Shown here: positions 16,606-26,580 of the stretch, piece after piece
How the letters are laid out: each line of letters begins with the position of its first letter
Numbering within the stretch: position 1 is the stretch's first letter
DNA from: Bradyrhizobium ontarionense
GTDB taxonomy: Bacteria > Pseudomonadota > Alphaproteobacteria > Rhizobiales > Xanthobacteraceae
Assembly: GCF_021088345.1 (NCBI RefSeq)
Contig: NZ_CP088156.1
Coordinates: forward strand, 1,922,001-1,986,000
Reading direction: 5' to 3'
Length of the DNA: 64,000 bases
Position numbers and translations under genes: made by a program
The notes under the pieces: model-generated
The model's database searches: none
Seen by the model: only the letters and a program-made list of their open reading frames with translations
Told to the model about the DNA's origin: nothing

Positions 16606-17556
16606 TTATGCCAGATGGCACTCTACCATCGTCCCCGCAGCCCCGGCCATAGGCACCGGCGCCGCAGTGCGGCAGCGTTCGACCGCCATGCGGCAGCGCG
16701 GATTGAACCGGCAGCCCGCGGGAATGTTGGCGGGATCGGGCATGACATCGCCGAGGCCAATGTCCGGCACGCCGCGGCCCGGCTCCGGCGTCAGTACGCT
16801 TTGCATCAAGGCCTGCGTATAGGGATGCCGGGGCGCGCGAAACAACGCCTCGGTCTCGTTGCGCTCGACGATGCGGCCGAGATACATCACCGCGACTTCG
16901 CTCGACACGTGCTCGACCACCGCCAGATTGTGACTGATGATGAGGTAGGTCAAACCGAGATTGCGGCGAAGTTCGGCCAGCAGATTGAGGATTTGCGCCT
17001 GTACCGAAACGTCGAGCGCGCTGGTCGGCTCATCGCAGATCACGATCCGCGGCTCCAGCACTAGCGCGCGCGCAATCGCCGCCCGTTGGCGTTGCCCGCC
17101 AGACAATTGCGACGGCATCTGCTCGCCCATCGCCGCCGAGAGCCCGACGCGCTCGAGAATCCCGGCAACCCGGCGCTCGATCTCGGCGCGCGAGAAGGTG
17201 CCCTGCGCCGTCAGCGGCAGGGCGACAATATCCTTGATGCGCTGGCGCGGATTGAGCGAAGCGAACGGATCCTGGAATACCGGCTGGATCAGCCGGGCAC
17301 GCGCCTTGCGGTCGAGGTCGAACAGGTACTTGCCGTCGACCAGCGCGGTGCCCGCTGTCGGCTTGAGCAGTCCGAGGATCAGACGCGCGAGCGTCGATTT
17401 CCCGCAACCGGATTCGCCAACAACGCCGAGCACGCTACCCGCCGGTACACTGAAGGTGACATCGTCAACCGCGATCACCCCCTTCGTCGCCCACAGCAGG
17501 CCTGAGCGCGAGGGGAATTCGCATCGCAGATTCCGGACTTCGATCGTGGCGCTCAT
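16606..17556 (-). CDS. ABC transporter ATP-binding protein, OppF/DppF type
   Basis: 316 residues from ATG 17556, overlapping the stop of the upstream ATPase as ATGA. Walker [10 protein letters not shown], signature LSGGQRQRAAIARAL, Walker B RIVICDEPTSALD and the C-terminal oligopeptide-transporter extension with a cysteine cluster (GCRFNPRC) identify it as the second ATPase of a peptide importer. It powers transport with the DppD-like partner upstream. Confidence 0.94.
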   Translation of the reverse strand: MSATIEVRNLRCEFPSRSGLLWATKGVIAVDDVTFSVPAGSVLGVVGESGCGKSTLARLILGLLKPTAGTALVDGKYLFDLDRKARARLIQPVFQDPFASLNPRQRIKDIVALPLTAQGTFSRAEIERRVAGILERVGLSAAMGEQMPSQLSGGQRQRAAIARALVLEPRIVICDEPTSALDVSVQAQILNLLAELRRNLGLTYLIISHNLAVVEHVSSEVAVMYLGRIVERNETEALFRAPRHPYTQALMQSVLTPEPGRGVPDIGLGDVMPDPANIPAGCRFNPRCRMAVERCRTAAPVPMAGAAGTMVECHLA

Positions 17557-18533
17557 TCCGGTTGCCGCTCCCGAAGTCCCGGCGCCAGCCGGCACAGATA
17601 GTCGTGCGCGCTGCCGGCTAGGTGGCGCGGCACCTCGCGCACGCAGCTATCGTCCGCATCGGAGCAGCGCGAACGAAACGCACAACCGGAAAATCCGGGC
17701 ACGATCGCCGATACCGAGCCCGGGATCGAGCCGAGCGGTTGATCGCGCCGTACCCGGCCCGGCACCGGCACGCAGGACAACAAGCCACGCGTATAGGGGT
17801 GTTGCGGCGCGCCGAACAACTCCGCCGTCGGAGCACGCTCGACCACCTCGCCGGCATACATCACCGACACCCGGTCGGCGACACGTGCGACGATGCCGAG
17901 ATCGTGAGTGATCAACAGGATTGATAGCCCGAGTTCGCGTTTGAGTGTGGCCAACAGCCGCAGGATCTGCGCCTGGACGGTAACATCCAGCGCGGTGGTC
18001 GGTTCGTCGGCGATCAGCAATTCGGGCTCGCACATCAACGCCATCGCGATCATGACCCGCTGACGCAATCCGCCCGAGAGCTGGTGCGGAAACTGGCCGA
18101 CCCGCATCCCCGGCGCGGTGATGGCGACGCGGTCCATCAGTTCGACCGCCCGGTCGAGTGCCACGGCACGGGAGACGCCCTTGTGACGCGTCAGCACCTC
18201 CGCCATTTGCGAGCCAACCGTAAAGGCCGGGTTGAGGCTGGTCATCGGTTCCTGGAAGATCATCGACATGCGGTTGCCGCGGAGGCGGGCCATCTCGCGC
18301 TCCGATAGCGACAGCAGATCGGCGTCGGCAAAGCGCATGCGCTTTGCCGAAAAGCGGCCGCCGCGCGCGAGCAGGTTCATGACCGCCAGGACAGTCACCG
18401 ACTTGCCGCAGCCAGATTCGCCGACCAGGCAATGGATCTCTCCCTTCGCGACCTCGAACGAGGCGCCGCGCACCGCTGCGATCCGGTTCTCGAACGTCAC
18501 CTCCAGACCATCGATCTCCAGCAGCGCGCTCAT
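17553..18533 (-). CDS. ABC transporter ATP-binding protein, OppD/DppD type
   Basis: 326 residues. The frame is open further upstream, but ATG 18533 ([14 protein letters not shown]) overlaps the permease stop as ATGA and is the natural start. Walker A GESGCGKS, signature [15 protein letters not shown], Walker [19 protein letters not shown], and the C-terminal GCAFRSRC cysteine motif of the family are present. It pairs with the OppF-like ATPase. Confidence 0.94.
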   Translation of the reverse strand: MSALLEIDGLEVTFENRIAAVRGASFEVAKGEIHCLVGESGCGKSVTVLAVMNLLARGGRFSAKRMRFADADLLSLSEREMARLRGNRMSMIFQEPMTSLNPAFTVGSQMAEVLTRHKGVSRAVALDRAVELMDRVAITAPGMRVGQFPHQLSGGLRQRVMIAMALMCEPELLIADEPTTALDVTVQAQILRLLATLKRELGLSILLITHDLGIVARVADRVSVMYAGEVVERAPTAELFGAPQHPYTRGLLSCVPVPGRVRRDQPLGSIPGSVSAIVPGFSGCAFRSRCSDADDSCVREVPRHLAGSAHDYLCRLAPGLRERQPE

Positions 18534-19396
18534 CGCGACCGCTCCGCGCCGAGCCAATTGCGCAGTCCGTCGCCGACCAGATTGATGCCGAGCACCAGAA
18601 CGAACAAGGCGACGCCGGGGATCATGATCACCCAGGGCGAGAAGAACATATAGTCCTTGCCCTCGGCGATCATCAGGCCCCATGACGGCAACGGTGGCGG
18701 CACGCCGAGACCGAGAAACGACAACGCCGCCTCGAGCAGGATCGCCAGCGCCATTTCCAGCGTCGCCACCACGGCCAGATGGCTGGCGATGTTCGGAAGG
18801 ATCTCCTTGATCAGCAGATGCGACGTCGAGGCGCCGGCGCAGCGGGCGGCGTCGACGTAGTCGAGATGCCGGATCTGCATGGTGGTGGCGCGCGCCACGA
18901 CGGCGAAGCGGTCCCATAACAACAGACCAAGCGTCGCGACGACGAGCCCAAGGCCCGCCCCCATCAGTCCGACCACCGCGAGCGCAACCAGCACCACCGG
19001 GATCGACAGCCGTGTCGTGATGGCGAACAGCACGAAATCATCGACGAACCCGCCGAAGAAGCCGCCGAGCACGCCGAGGGTGATGCCGATCATGCCCGAC
19101 GTGATCACCGTCATAAGGCCGATCAGCAGCGAAATGCGCGCGCCATAGACGAGCCGGGCGAGATAGTCGCGGCCGAGTTGATCGGTGCCGAGCGGGTGTT
19201 CGGGCTGGCTGCCCTCCATCCAGAATGGCGGCTTGAGACGGTTACCGAGATCCTGGGTGAACGGGTCCTGCGGCACCAAGTGATTACCGACCAGCGCAAC
19301 CACGACGATGAGGCCGACGATCGCGATCCCGATCGCAAAGCCAACGCCGCCTACGCGGGACGTCAGCGACGCACGAATGGCAATCGGCCCGCTCAT
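18530..19396 (-). CDS. ABC transporter permease, OppC/DppC type
   Basis: 288 residues from ATG 19396, overlapping the DppB-like stop as ATGA. About six membrane helices; the first follows [17 protein letters not shown]. The cytoplasmic loop [20 protein letters not shown] is the EAA motif that contacts the ATPase. [19 protein letters not shown] near residue 70 is characteristic of DppC proteins. Confidence 0.94.
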   Translation of the reverse strand: MSGPIAIRASLTSRVGGVGFAIGIAIVGLIVVVALVGNHLVPQDPFTQDLGNRLKPPFWMEGSQPEHPLGTDQLGRDYLARLVYGARISLLIGLMTVITSGMIGITLGVLGGFFGGFVDDFVLFAITTRLSIPVVLVALAVVGLMGAGLGLVVATLGLLLWDRFAVVARATTMQIRHLDYVDAARCAGASTSHLLIKEILPNIASHLAVVATLEMALAILLEAALSFLGLGVPPPLPSWGLMIAEGKDYMFFSPWVIMIPGVALFVLVLGINLVGDGLRNWLGAERSR

Positions 19397-20310
19397 CTGG
19401 TCCGAAGCCTCGGATCGAGCAGCGCGTTGAGGATATCGGCCAGCAGCGTGAGGCCGATATAGATCGCGGCCAGTAGCAGCACCACCGCCTGCACCACCGG
19501 GAAATCGTTCTTCGCGATGCTCTCCCAGCCGAGATAACCGACGCCGTGCAGCGCGAACACTGTCTCGATGACGATGGAGCCGCCCAGCATGAAGCCGAGC
19601 TGGACTGCGGCGATCGAAACCACCGGGACCGCGGCGTTGCGCAGCGCGTGCTTCAGGACGATACGAGCGCGCGACAGGCCCTTGGCGCGCGCGGTGCGGA
19701 TATAGTCGGACGCCATCGCCTCGATCATGCCCGAGCGCGTCAGCCGTGTCAGCGCCGGGACCGCGGTAAAGGCGAGCACGATGCCCGGCATCACAAAGTG
19801 CTGCCAAGTGCCGGTACCAGATATCGGCAGAATGCCGAGATTGAGACCGAGCACAATCATCAGGATCAGCGCGAGCCAGAAGCTCGGGATCGCCTGCCCC
19901 ACCATCGCGAACATGGTAACGCCGCGGTCGATCCAGCTGTTCTCGCGGAGCGCCGCCATGATGCCGAGCGGAATCGAGACGATCAGGGCGAGGCTCAGGC
20001 CAACCAAGCCGAGCGTGAGAGTTATCGGCAGGCGCCGCCCGATCAGGTTGGCCACGCTGTCCTTGAAGAAATAGCTCTGGCCGAAATCGCCGATCATTGC
20101 GCGCCCGACCCAGATGAAGAACTGGACGTAGAGCGGACGATCGAGGCCGTACGCCTTGCGTATGATCTCGACGTCTGCCTGGCTCGCCTGCGGGCCAGCG
20201 ACGGAAATCGCAAGGTCGCCTGACAGCCGCGTCAGCAAAAATGCTAGCGTCATCACGGTGAACGCGACCAAGAGGCCGAGTGCGAGACGCCGGGCAATCA
20301 AATACAGCAT
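19393..20310 (-). CDS. ABC transporter permease, OppB/DppB type
   Basis: 305 residues from ATG 20310 (MLYLIARRLALGLLVAF); a start four codons earlier is possible. Six membrane helices and the EAA loop DYIRTARAKGLSRARIVLKH mark it as the DppB-type inner-membrane permease. It is the first gene of the operon, whose five members are joined by ATGA overlaps down to the second ATPase, so they are translated as one block. The 250 bases upstream (20311-20561) hold the presumed promoter but no site I can name. Confidence 0.94.
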   Translation of the reverse strand: MLYLIARRLALGLLVAFTVMTLAFLLTRLSGDLAISVAGPQASQADVEIIRKAYGLDRPLYVQFFIWVGRAMIGDFGQSYFFKDSVANLIGRRLPITLTLGLVGLSLALIVSIPLGIMAALRENSWIDRGVTMFAMVGQAIPSFWLALILMIVLGLNLGILPISGTGTWQHFVMPGIVLAFTAVPALTRLTRSGMIEAMASDYIRTARAKGLSRARIVLKHALRNAAVPVVSIAAVQLGFMLGGSIVIETVFALHGVGYLGWESIAKNDFPVVQAVVLLLAAIYIGLTLLADILNALLDPRLRTR

Positions 20311-20561
20311 GCAAGAGTCCAACAGCCAAGCCCAGCGACAGTTTTCAGGTCAGCGGCCATACTCGAACGGTGTCATTAAACTGTCGTTCCATGCAAGAGA
20401 TCCGGGTAATATTTCCTGCGCCGCGCGTACGTTTTTTGCGGCGCAGGCGCGCACAAAAATCGGTTCAGATTGGTATACCCTCTTGCTCCGCGGCACGGTC
20501 TGCATTGTCTGAGGACACACTGCCATTCGCAGCAACACTCCGTGAAACTTCGGAGGAAAAC

Positions 20562-20636
20562 ATGCCAACACCCCATTGTCCCAGGTGCGGCAAGCCCATG
20601 TATCGCTGCCCAAAATGCGAAGGAGGGATTGGATAG
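20562..20636 (+). CDS. 24-residue zinc-ribbon microprotein
   Basis: ATG 20562 follows GGAGGAAAAC, a near-perfect ribosome site, and the ORF ends at TAG 20636. The 24 residues contain two CPxC knuckles, HCPRCGK and RCPKCEG, separated by nine residues, an arrangement able to bind one zinc ion. No family is known to me. The strong ribosome site and the paired knuckles argue against chance, though the size makes proof from sequence impossible. Confidence 0.5.
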   Translation: MPTPHCPRCGKPMYRCPKCEGGIG

Positions 20637-21008
20637 AAGTCGTGAGGAAAGTGGGAAAGAAAGCTGAGGGCCATGCTCCCGATCGATCAACCGCATCTCG
20701 GTCCTTCGTCGCCCCCACCAGCCAAATACAACCGTGCATAGCCTTCGAAGATACGGCTGCTCCATGTGCCATTGAAGGACGCAAAGTGCGACCTGCTATC
20801 TAGTTTCGCTTTCGCTGTGGGAGATCGAAATGCCAGATTGCTATTGCGTCGCGTCCAGGTGGAACAGTATCTCGAAGGAAGCTACTCCGACGGGACGATC
20901 TGAACAGTTAGAGCTAAAGCATTTTCCTTTCTTTTCAATGGCTTAATCTTATCACCCAACTATTTTCGCTTATTTCGACCATGCCCGGTACTACACGGTA
21001 TTACCAAA
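20637..21008. other. No gene recognised
   Basis: About 370 bases with no ORF that shows recognisable protein features, ribosome site or family match on either strand. Base composition turns more AT-rich towards 20920-20990, as expected near an island edge. Confidence 0.5.
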
Positions 21009-21175
21009 ATGCCAGTGGAGTACCGCTACACGCCAAAGGCTTTTGGCCACGCCCAACCACACCAGTTCGTCGAATTTGAAATGGGAATGGGAGGACTATC
21101 TGAAGCAGACGCTGACCTGCCCCTAAGAATTTCCTCCAGAAGGATTTAGAGTCCGCCCTGACGAAGGACGGACGG

Positions 21176-21442
21176 ATGAAGCGGAAGCGGTTCACGGAAG
21201 AGCAGATCATCGCGGTTTTGAAAGAGCACGAGGCCGGCGCGAAGACGGCCGATCTGGCTCGCAAGCACGGGATCTCGGAGGCGACGCTCTACAATTGGAA
21301 GGCCAAATTCGGCGGTATGGACGTCTCCGAGGCCAAGCGGCTCAAGGCACTCGAGGACGAGAATGCCAAGCTGAAGAAGCTGCTGGCCGAGCAGATGCTC
21401 GATGCGGCAGCACTGCGGGAGCTGCTCTCAAAAAAATGGTAG
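21176..21442 (+). CDS. IS3-family OrfA
   Basis: 88 residues beginning MKRKRFTEEQIIAVLKEHE. The HTH (TADLARKHGISEATLYNWK) binds the element ends, and a leucine-zipper-like tail (LKALEDENAKLKKLLAEQM) mediates oligomerisation. The end of the ORF carries A-AAA-AAA (21430-21436) phased for -1 slippage into OrfB, which gives the OrfAB transposase. Confidence 0.93.
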   Translation: MKRKRFTEEQIIAVLKEHEAGAKTADLARKHGISEATLYNWKAKFGGMDVSEAKRLKALEDENAKLKKLLAEQMLDAAALRELLSKKW

Positions 21443-22362
21443 GGCCCGCCGCCAAGCGCGCCGCAGCGGCGCACCTGCAGGCCCGGCTCGGCCTGTCGGA
21501 ACGGCGGGCCTGCTCGATCGTGGGGGCGGATCGGACGATGGTCCGTTACCGGTCTCGGCGGCCCTCTGACGCCGGGCTTCGGGTCAGGCTGCGGGAGCTT
21601 GCCAACGAGCGGCGGCGGTTCGGCTATCGTCGGCTGTTCATCCTGCTGCGACGGGAGGGCGAGCGATCCGGCATCAACCGGATTCATCGGCTGTACCGGG
21701 AAGAAGGACTTACGGTGCGCAAGCGACGCGCCCGTCGTAAGGCCATCGGGATGCGGGCTCCGATCCCGGTGGAAGCGAAACCGAATGCGCGCTGGTCGCT
21801 GGACTTCGTCTCTGACCAACTCGCCAACGGCCGGCGCTTCCGCATCCTCAACATCGTCGGTGATGTCACCAAGGAGTGTCTGGGCGCGATCCCGGACACC
21901 TCGATCTCGGGCCCGCGGGTGGCACGAGAGCTATCGACCATCATCGCCTGGCGCGGCAACCCGGGCTCGATCGTGTCCGACAACGGCACCGAGTGCACCT
22001 GCAACGCGATGCTGGCCTGGTGCAAGGACAACAGCATCGACTGGCACTTCATAGCACAGGGCAAGCCGATCCAGAACGCCTTCATCGAAAGCTTCAATGG
22101 CAGGATGCGCGACGAGTTGCTGAACGAGACGCTGTTCTTTGGCATCGCCGCGGCACGAAGCAAGATTGCTGCATGGGTTGCCGACTACAACGACGAGCGG
22201 CCGCACTCCTCGCTGAAATACCAGACCCCGGCGGCCTACGCTGCCACATTCACCGCAACGGGCGATCGGCTGCGCAACCCCGACCAGCTCCGCCAATCGC
22301 CCGTTGCTCCACCCGCGCCAATTGGCGTACAACCCACTCGGACTCTAAATGCTGCTGGATGA
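21436..22362 (+). CDS. IS3-family OrfB transposase (DDE integrase core)
   Basis: From ATG 21436 the frame gives 308 residues; it is also open back to 21295, so it is made mainly as an OrfAB fusion by -1 slippage on the A7 run. The rve catalytic core shows WSLDFVSD (Asp), IVSDNGTE (Asp) and FNGRMRDELLNE (Glu), the DDE triad. An HTH_21-type region (RRFGYRRLFILLRREG) precedes it. It catalyses excision and integration of the element. Confidence 0.93.
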   Translation: MVGPAAKRAAAAHLQARLGLSERRACSIVGADRTMVRYRSRRPSDAGLRVRLRELANERRRFGYRRLFILLRREGERSGINRIHRLYREEGLTVRKRRARRKAIGMRAPIPVEAKPNARWSLDFVSDQLANGRRFRILNIVGDVTKECLGAIPDTSISGPRVARELSTIIAWRGNPGSIVSDNGTECTCNAMLAWCKDNSIDWHFIAQGKPIQNAFIESFNGRMRDELLNETLFFGIAAARSKIAAWVADYNDERPHSSLKYQTPAAYAATFTATGDRLRNPDQLRQSPVAPPAPIGVQPTRTLNAAG

Positions 22363-22502
22363 AACTTCGGTGGCAGGTCAACGCCTGCCGCGTCAGATAT
22401 CCGCGCGAGACTTATGTGGATTTGTTCGACGTAACCGCTGGGTCAGAAAACAGATCGCGCGTGCCTCGCACCTTGTAGCCCTTCGCCTGATCGCCGACAC
22501 GG

Positions 22503-22576
22503 CGTTTCACCGCAAAACGCAGCGCGTGAGGCGAATAGCGATGTCGTCTTTGTCTATCCCCGCTCGCCGGGGTTAG
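22503..22576 (-). pseudogene. Fragment duplicating part of the IetS-like subtilase gene
   Basis: These 74 bases match 23473-23545 at most positions, and on the minus strand both encode the same block (RRHRYSPHALRFAVKR here, RRHRYSSHSLRFAVKR there). The surrounding ORF does not continue to resemble the subtilase. It appears to be a relic of a second, deleted copy. The rest of 22479-22828 contains nothing else I can support. Confidence 0.6.
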
Positions 22577-22828
22577 CCGGTCATTCTGCGAAGTGAGACC
22601 CTCGGCAACATGGTCGGCACAATCTCGCGACTCGCCGAACGAGACTACTCGCCTCCCGAAACGTCGGCTCAGCGCCTCAAGCGGACCGTAGTCAAGCAAC
22701 GCCAAGAGAGATTGTGTGTCGATCTAATGAGTCATACGCGCGAGTTGTGTTATCGATTTCTTCAAACTTTGAAGCACATGAACAAGTCCGACCGCAAAAA
22801 ATAACAGAAACCGCGTCAAGCGCAGTCA

Positions 22829-23089
22829 ATGAATACCCATTTTCTCTTGATAGCCCAATACGGAAGTAAGGCGATTATACCGATCGAGGATGTGTGCCGA
22901 GACTACTTCCCACACCTCAAGCCCCTTAAATTGGTGCAGAAGATATCGACCGGAGCAATCGCGATTCCATTGGTCAGGATCGAAGCGAGCCAAAAATGCG
23001 CAAAGGGAATCGCTCTCGTTGATCTCGCAAAATATCTCGGTGCCCGTGTTGAAGCGGCGAGAAAAGAAATGATCGCCCTTACCCGTTGA
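22829..23089 (+). CDS. PrtN-like pyocin activator family protein
   Basis: 86 residues of the pyocin activator PrtN family: MNTHFLLIAQYGSKAIIP, VCRDYFPHLKP, PLVRIEASQKCAKGI and the final LVDLAKYLGARVEAARKE match the conserved order of that small HTH-like domain. PrtN activates bacteriocin genes in Pseudomonas; relatives are widespread near phage-derived islands in Rhizobiales. No bacteriocin genes are adjacent here. The ribosome site is weak. Confidence 0.75.
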   Translation: MNTHFLLIAQYGSKAIIPIEDVCRDYFPHLKPLKLVQKISTGAIAIPLVRIEASQKCAKGIALVDLAKYLGARVEAARKEMIALTR

Positions 23090-23120
23090 AGGCGGACTCG
23101 CCATCCCACGCTGCCACTGC

Positions 23121-25582
23121 TCATGAAGCAGGTATTGGAATTTCCAGCAGATTTGCGATTGGCGTATAGATATCGATGTTGGCTCCCGGTGCTCTCACGG
23201 AAACGACTAGGGCATACCGCGCCGAGCGATCCCAGCGCTGAAGCGCAGGTTTTTCTTTCCACCAGCCACTGATGGGAAACACCCCAATCGCATCGCGCTC
23301 AGCTAGTTCTGCCGCACTTCCGCGCCAAATATCCGAGTGGATCGATCCTTTATCGCGAATCGTACCGAGCACCCAATTGTCGCCACCTGCCGCAGCTCCA
23401 GCCTGCCCCTCCTCTTCCGCCTCCGCAGCCTTGTTGATACGTTGGCGAAATTGCTGGAGGCTCTCCAATGACCGCTTCACCGCAAAACGCAGCGAATGAG
23501 ACGAATAGCGGTGTCGTCTCGTCCATCCCCGCTCGCCGGGATTAGGCTCGACGAAATAGGACAAGGTCACACGTAGCTCAACATCCTGCTCCGCCAGCGC
23601 GAGCAGCTCGTCCCGGGGCCACGGCAAGCGGTGGAGGTTCATGCTGCGAGTCTTGATCGTCGAGCCATCTTTCCGGAACGGAAGAAGCGCATCTTCGACC
23701 ATCAATGTCGCATCATCCGTCGCGCTCATCACCGCGCGACCGATATCAGGTACGCCCCATCCGTACCTGTGAAGCATTGCAGCCTTTTGTGCCTGAGCAG
23801 CCCCTTCGATCCGCGCACGCATCGCAGACGTCCATTCCGCCGAGTGCACTGCGAGAGCTCGCACGGTTTCTGGCCAAAGCTGGGGCCGAGCAACCAAAAC
23901 GCTGGCGCAAAGATGCGATCCCAGTGCCGCGGCTGCGCTGGTGTCGCCGAAGGTCTCGAAGAGACGCATTTGCGGACGATAGTGTGTTGTTATTAGTTGA
24001 AGGTCATCGATCGCTGACGCTGGATTGACACCGTCATGGGCGAAGTTGCCACCTTCGAACACGACGTCCGGTCGGATCGGCCACTGGCGATCCCAGATGC
24101 CGGACGTTCGGCTCGCCGGCGATAGTCGCCAGCTGGCGCCACAGGCAGCCAGCCGTCGAAGTCGCGATGAAATATGCCGATCTTGTCGGTGTACGCACCA
24201 ACAACTAGCGGATTCCACGCCTGGGCAGGGCTCTCGACCTCTTCAAGGTCGTTACGATCTGGATAGTCCGGAGCGGCAATGTCACCTCGCAAATTCCCTG
24301 CGGCGAGCACCATGAGACGCCGACGGTCGCCACCTCCATAGCAAAGCTGGTCGATAGCCGCCGACCACGAAGATGGGCGACCGCGACCGAGACCGACTTC
24401 GCTCGTCACTGCCATGCAGAACACGCGGCGACGACGGGGAGCCTGTGCCTCAGCCTTGCCGATGCCCGCTTCGGTGATTGCACCATAAAGCTCAGGATCG
24501 TTCTGGCCAGCGGGCGGCAAGATCTTGACCGTCTCCAATCGATGGCGCAGGTCGACCTGACCACCATGACTAAGCGCCGCCTCGAGATCGCCATAGAGCG
24601 CGACACCAGACATCGACGTACCGTGGCCATTCCAATAAGAGCTATCGCCTACGCCCCAGTCTTTGTCATAGGCATGCTGGTCGACTGCGTTCAAGCCCGG
24701 CTCGATCAAGGGGTGCGCTCGCGTCGCTCCGCTGTCGAGCAGACAGATGGCCGGCGCCACCGCGTCAGGTGCGTTAACTCGATCGACGAGATCACCCGCC
24801 CAGTCAGCCTGTTCGACTGGTCTCATTTCGAGAAAAAGCGTGGGCGTGTCCTTGGCAATGCGCAGTTCGGCTACGGCGTCACTATTGTCGACGAGCCTCG
24901 CCATCGCTTCTTCGTTGGCGAGCGCCAGAATCACGTCGCGCTCGGGGAAGCTGATGGCATGCTCTTTCAGGGTCACATTGAGGCGTTGTGCGACGTGCCG
25001 AAGTGTCTCTAGGCGACCGTCGCGAACCCATACCTCCCACCACGCCTGACGACCTGCCGTCGGAAAAAGCACCATGTCGTCCGTGAAGAGCGAACGAACA
25101 GCTGCAAGGCGGACATCCTCGATACGAGCCACTAAAGCTTCGTTCCTGGGCCTTCCCGACTTCTTGTTGTCTTTGTCGCGATACGTCTCGACCTTTTTGG
25201 CGAAGAATTCGGCTGAGCGTTCAGGCACGAACACGGTGGCCGAAACCATCTCCTGATTGTCGGCGGCAGGCCTAACGGCGACGAGCTCAATTTCGGCGGG
25301 CTTATTTTCAAGACCTTCGACAGCGTCCCGCTCCGCCGCCGGGATCTCGAATTCGAGATAGAACCCCTTCTCGCCTTCAGCGACCGTTTGGTCGCGGGTT
25401 CCAAGTTTCTGCCGAGCCTGAAGGACGGCGGCACCGATCGCGTGGCCGAGTTTCTCTGCGTGCTGCGCTCTTACCCGGGCGGGAGGCAGTCCCGTGATGA
25501 CAATGCGAGGCGATGTGTACGGCTCTGCTTCACCGCCACCCTCAACATGAAAATGCGGCCGATTGCGCGGCGGTCGTGCCAT
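23121..25582 (-). pseudogene. ietS: IetS-like subtilase, split by a frameshift
   Basis: Two overlapping frames (25582 to 23993 and 24218 to 23121) make up one S8 protease of roughly 800 residues. The first carries Asp (CLLDSGATRAHPLI), His (YWNGHGTSMSGVALYG) and Asn (VLAAGNLRG); the second carries Ser (FGDTSAAAALGS). The break is at about 24121-24128, where adding one base would give APAGDLSPASRTSGIW. It starts 14 bases after a AAA ATPase gene, the pairing of the IetAS antiphage system. As read, the triad is divided and the protease inactive; a sequencing error is equally possible. Confidence 0.8.
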
Positions 25583-25596
25583 CTATCGTCTGCGCC

Positions 25597-26580
25597 TCAG
25601 CCGGTGGCGGCTCTGCGTTCCGCCAATGTCGAGAGCAGCGTTGGCGTCCTGATCTCGCTTCTATCCTCGAGTACGGCGATCTTCGCCGCCTCATCGGCAG
25701 CCCGCGATACTTCCGCCTGGCTCAATCCCGCAGTGGCTTCTAAAATCGATGACCAATTGATATCCGAGACATCAAATCCCGTCAGGTGCGATTCCAATAT
25801 GCCGCGAGCGATCTCCGGGTCCGGCAATCCATAGACAATGACGTCGTCGAACCGTCGGAAAACTGCCTTGTCCAGCAGCTCCGGGTGGTTGGTCGCGGCA
25901 ACGATCAGGCTCTGGCCATCATCATTTTCCAAAAACTGGAGGAATGAATTGAGCACGCGCCGGATCTCGCCGACATCGTTTGTGTATGATCGTTGTGAAC
26001 CGATCGCATCGAATTCGTCGAAGAAGTATACGCCGCGCTGAACCGCGACAGCATCGAACACCAGGCGAAGCCGCGTCGCCGTTTCGCCCATGAGCTTGCC
26101 GATCAAGCCTTCATAGAGAACTGTGAACAGCGGCAGCTTCAACTCGCCGGCAAGAGCGGACGCCGTCATTGTCTTGCCTGACCCCGGAGGCCCAATTAGC
26201 AACAGCTTCCGACGAGGCATCAGGCCTCGAGCGCGTAGGCGCTGCTGCTGGCGCTGTTCGGTCAAAACGCGTGCCAGGCGCTCTTTCAGAGCCGGCCCCA
26301 ACACCATGCTGTTGAGGCGAATATCTGAATATCGCGCCGAAAGTAGGCTGCTCAGTTCGCCTTTTGGCTGCGCTAGAGGAACGGGACCGGCGCCGCGCCG
26401 GCCGACGTGCGCGGTCTTGCCCTTGGCCGCGTCGATCAGCGCGCGCAGTTCTTGGGCGAGTTTGCCGTGTCCTTGCCTCGCCTCGTGCGCAGCAAGCTGT
26501 GTCGCCACGGAGAAGAAGCGGTCCTCATCCCCGTCGATATGGCTGCGCAGTAACGCGACGATGTGACGAGCGGTCGTCAT
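25597..26580 (-). CDS. ietA: AAA ATPase of an IetAS-type defence pair
   Basis: 327 residues. The AAA core has Walker A GPPGSGKT (residues 130-137), Walker B VYFFDEFDAIG (184-194), sensor AATNHPELLDKAVFRRFDD and a C-terminal helical lid. An N-terminal helical region of about 90 residues precedes it. Together with the subtilase 14 bases downstream it matches the two-gene ietAS arrangement, known from Rhizobiaceae plasmids and shown to protect against phage. The ATPase is thought to control the protease. GGGAAGC precedes ATG 26580. Confidence 0.85.
   Translation of the reverse strand: MTTARHIVALLRSHIDGDEDRFFSVATQLAAHEARQGHGKLAQELRALIDAAKGKTAHVGRRGAGPVPLAQPKGELSSLLSARYSDIRLNSMVLGPALKERLARVLTEQRQQQRLRARGLMPRRKLLLIGPPGSGKTMTASALAGELKLPLFTVLYEGLIGKLMGETATRLRLVFDAVAVQRGVYFFDEFDAIGSQRSYTNDVGEIRRVLNSFLQFLENDDGQSLIVAATNHPELLDKAVFRRFDDVIVYGLPDPEIARGILESHLTGFDVSDINWSSILEATAGLSQAEVSRAADEAAKIAVLEDRSEIRTPTLLSTLAERRAATG

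Larger units (their letters stand above)
21113..22380 (+). mobile_element. Complete IS3-family insertion sequence (1268 bp)
   Basis: Terminal inverted repeats begin TGACCTGCC at 21113 and, on the other strand, TGACCTGCC at 22380, each continuing imperfectly to ATTTAGAGTCCG about 42 bases in. A 4-bp direct repeat ACGC flanks it (21109-21112 and 22381-22384). Two overlapping ORFs and a seven-A slippery run are typical of the family. The element looks intact and potentially mobile. Confidence 0.92.
21009..22478 (+). pseudogene. Small ORF interrupted by the IS3-family element
   Basis: Removing the IS and one ACGC copy joins 21009-21112 to 22385-22478 in a single frame of about 65 codons from ATG 21009 (MPVEYRYTPKAFGHAQPH) to TAG 22478. 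The frame remains open upstream to about 20951, so the true N-terminus may be longer. I do not recognise the protein. The continuity across the insertion is the evidence that a coding sequence was disrupted. Confidence 0.4.

Noticed and set aside
18534-18917. Upstream extension of the OppD-type ATPase frame
   Set aside because: It overlaps the permease gene in another frame; the ATGA overlap at 18533 decides the start.
20530-20560. CCGTGAA near the zinc-ribbon microprotein
   Set aside because: No second heptamer at 11 bp; the following bases are the ribosome site.
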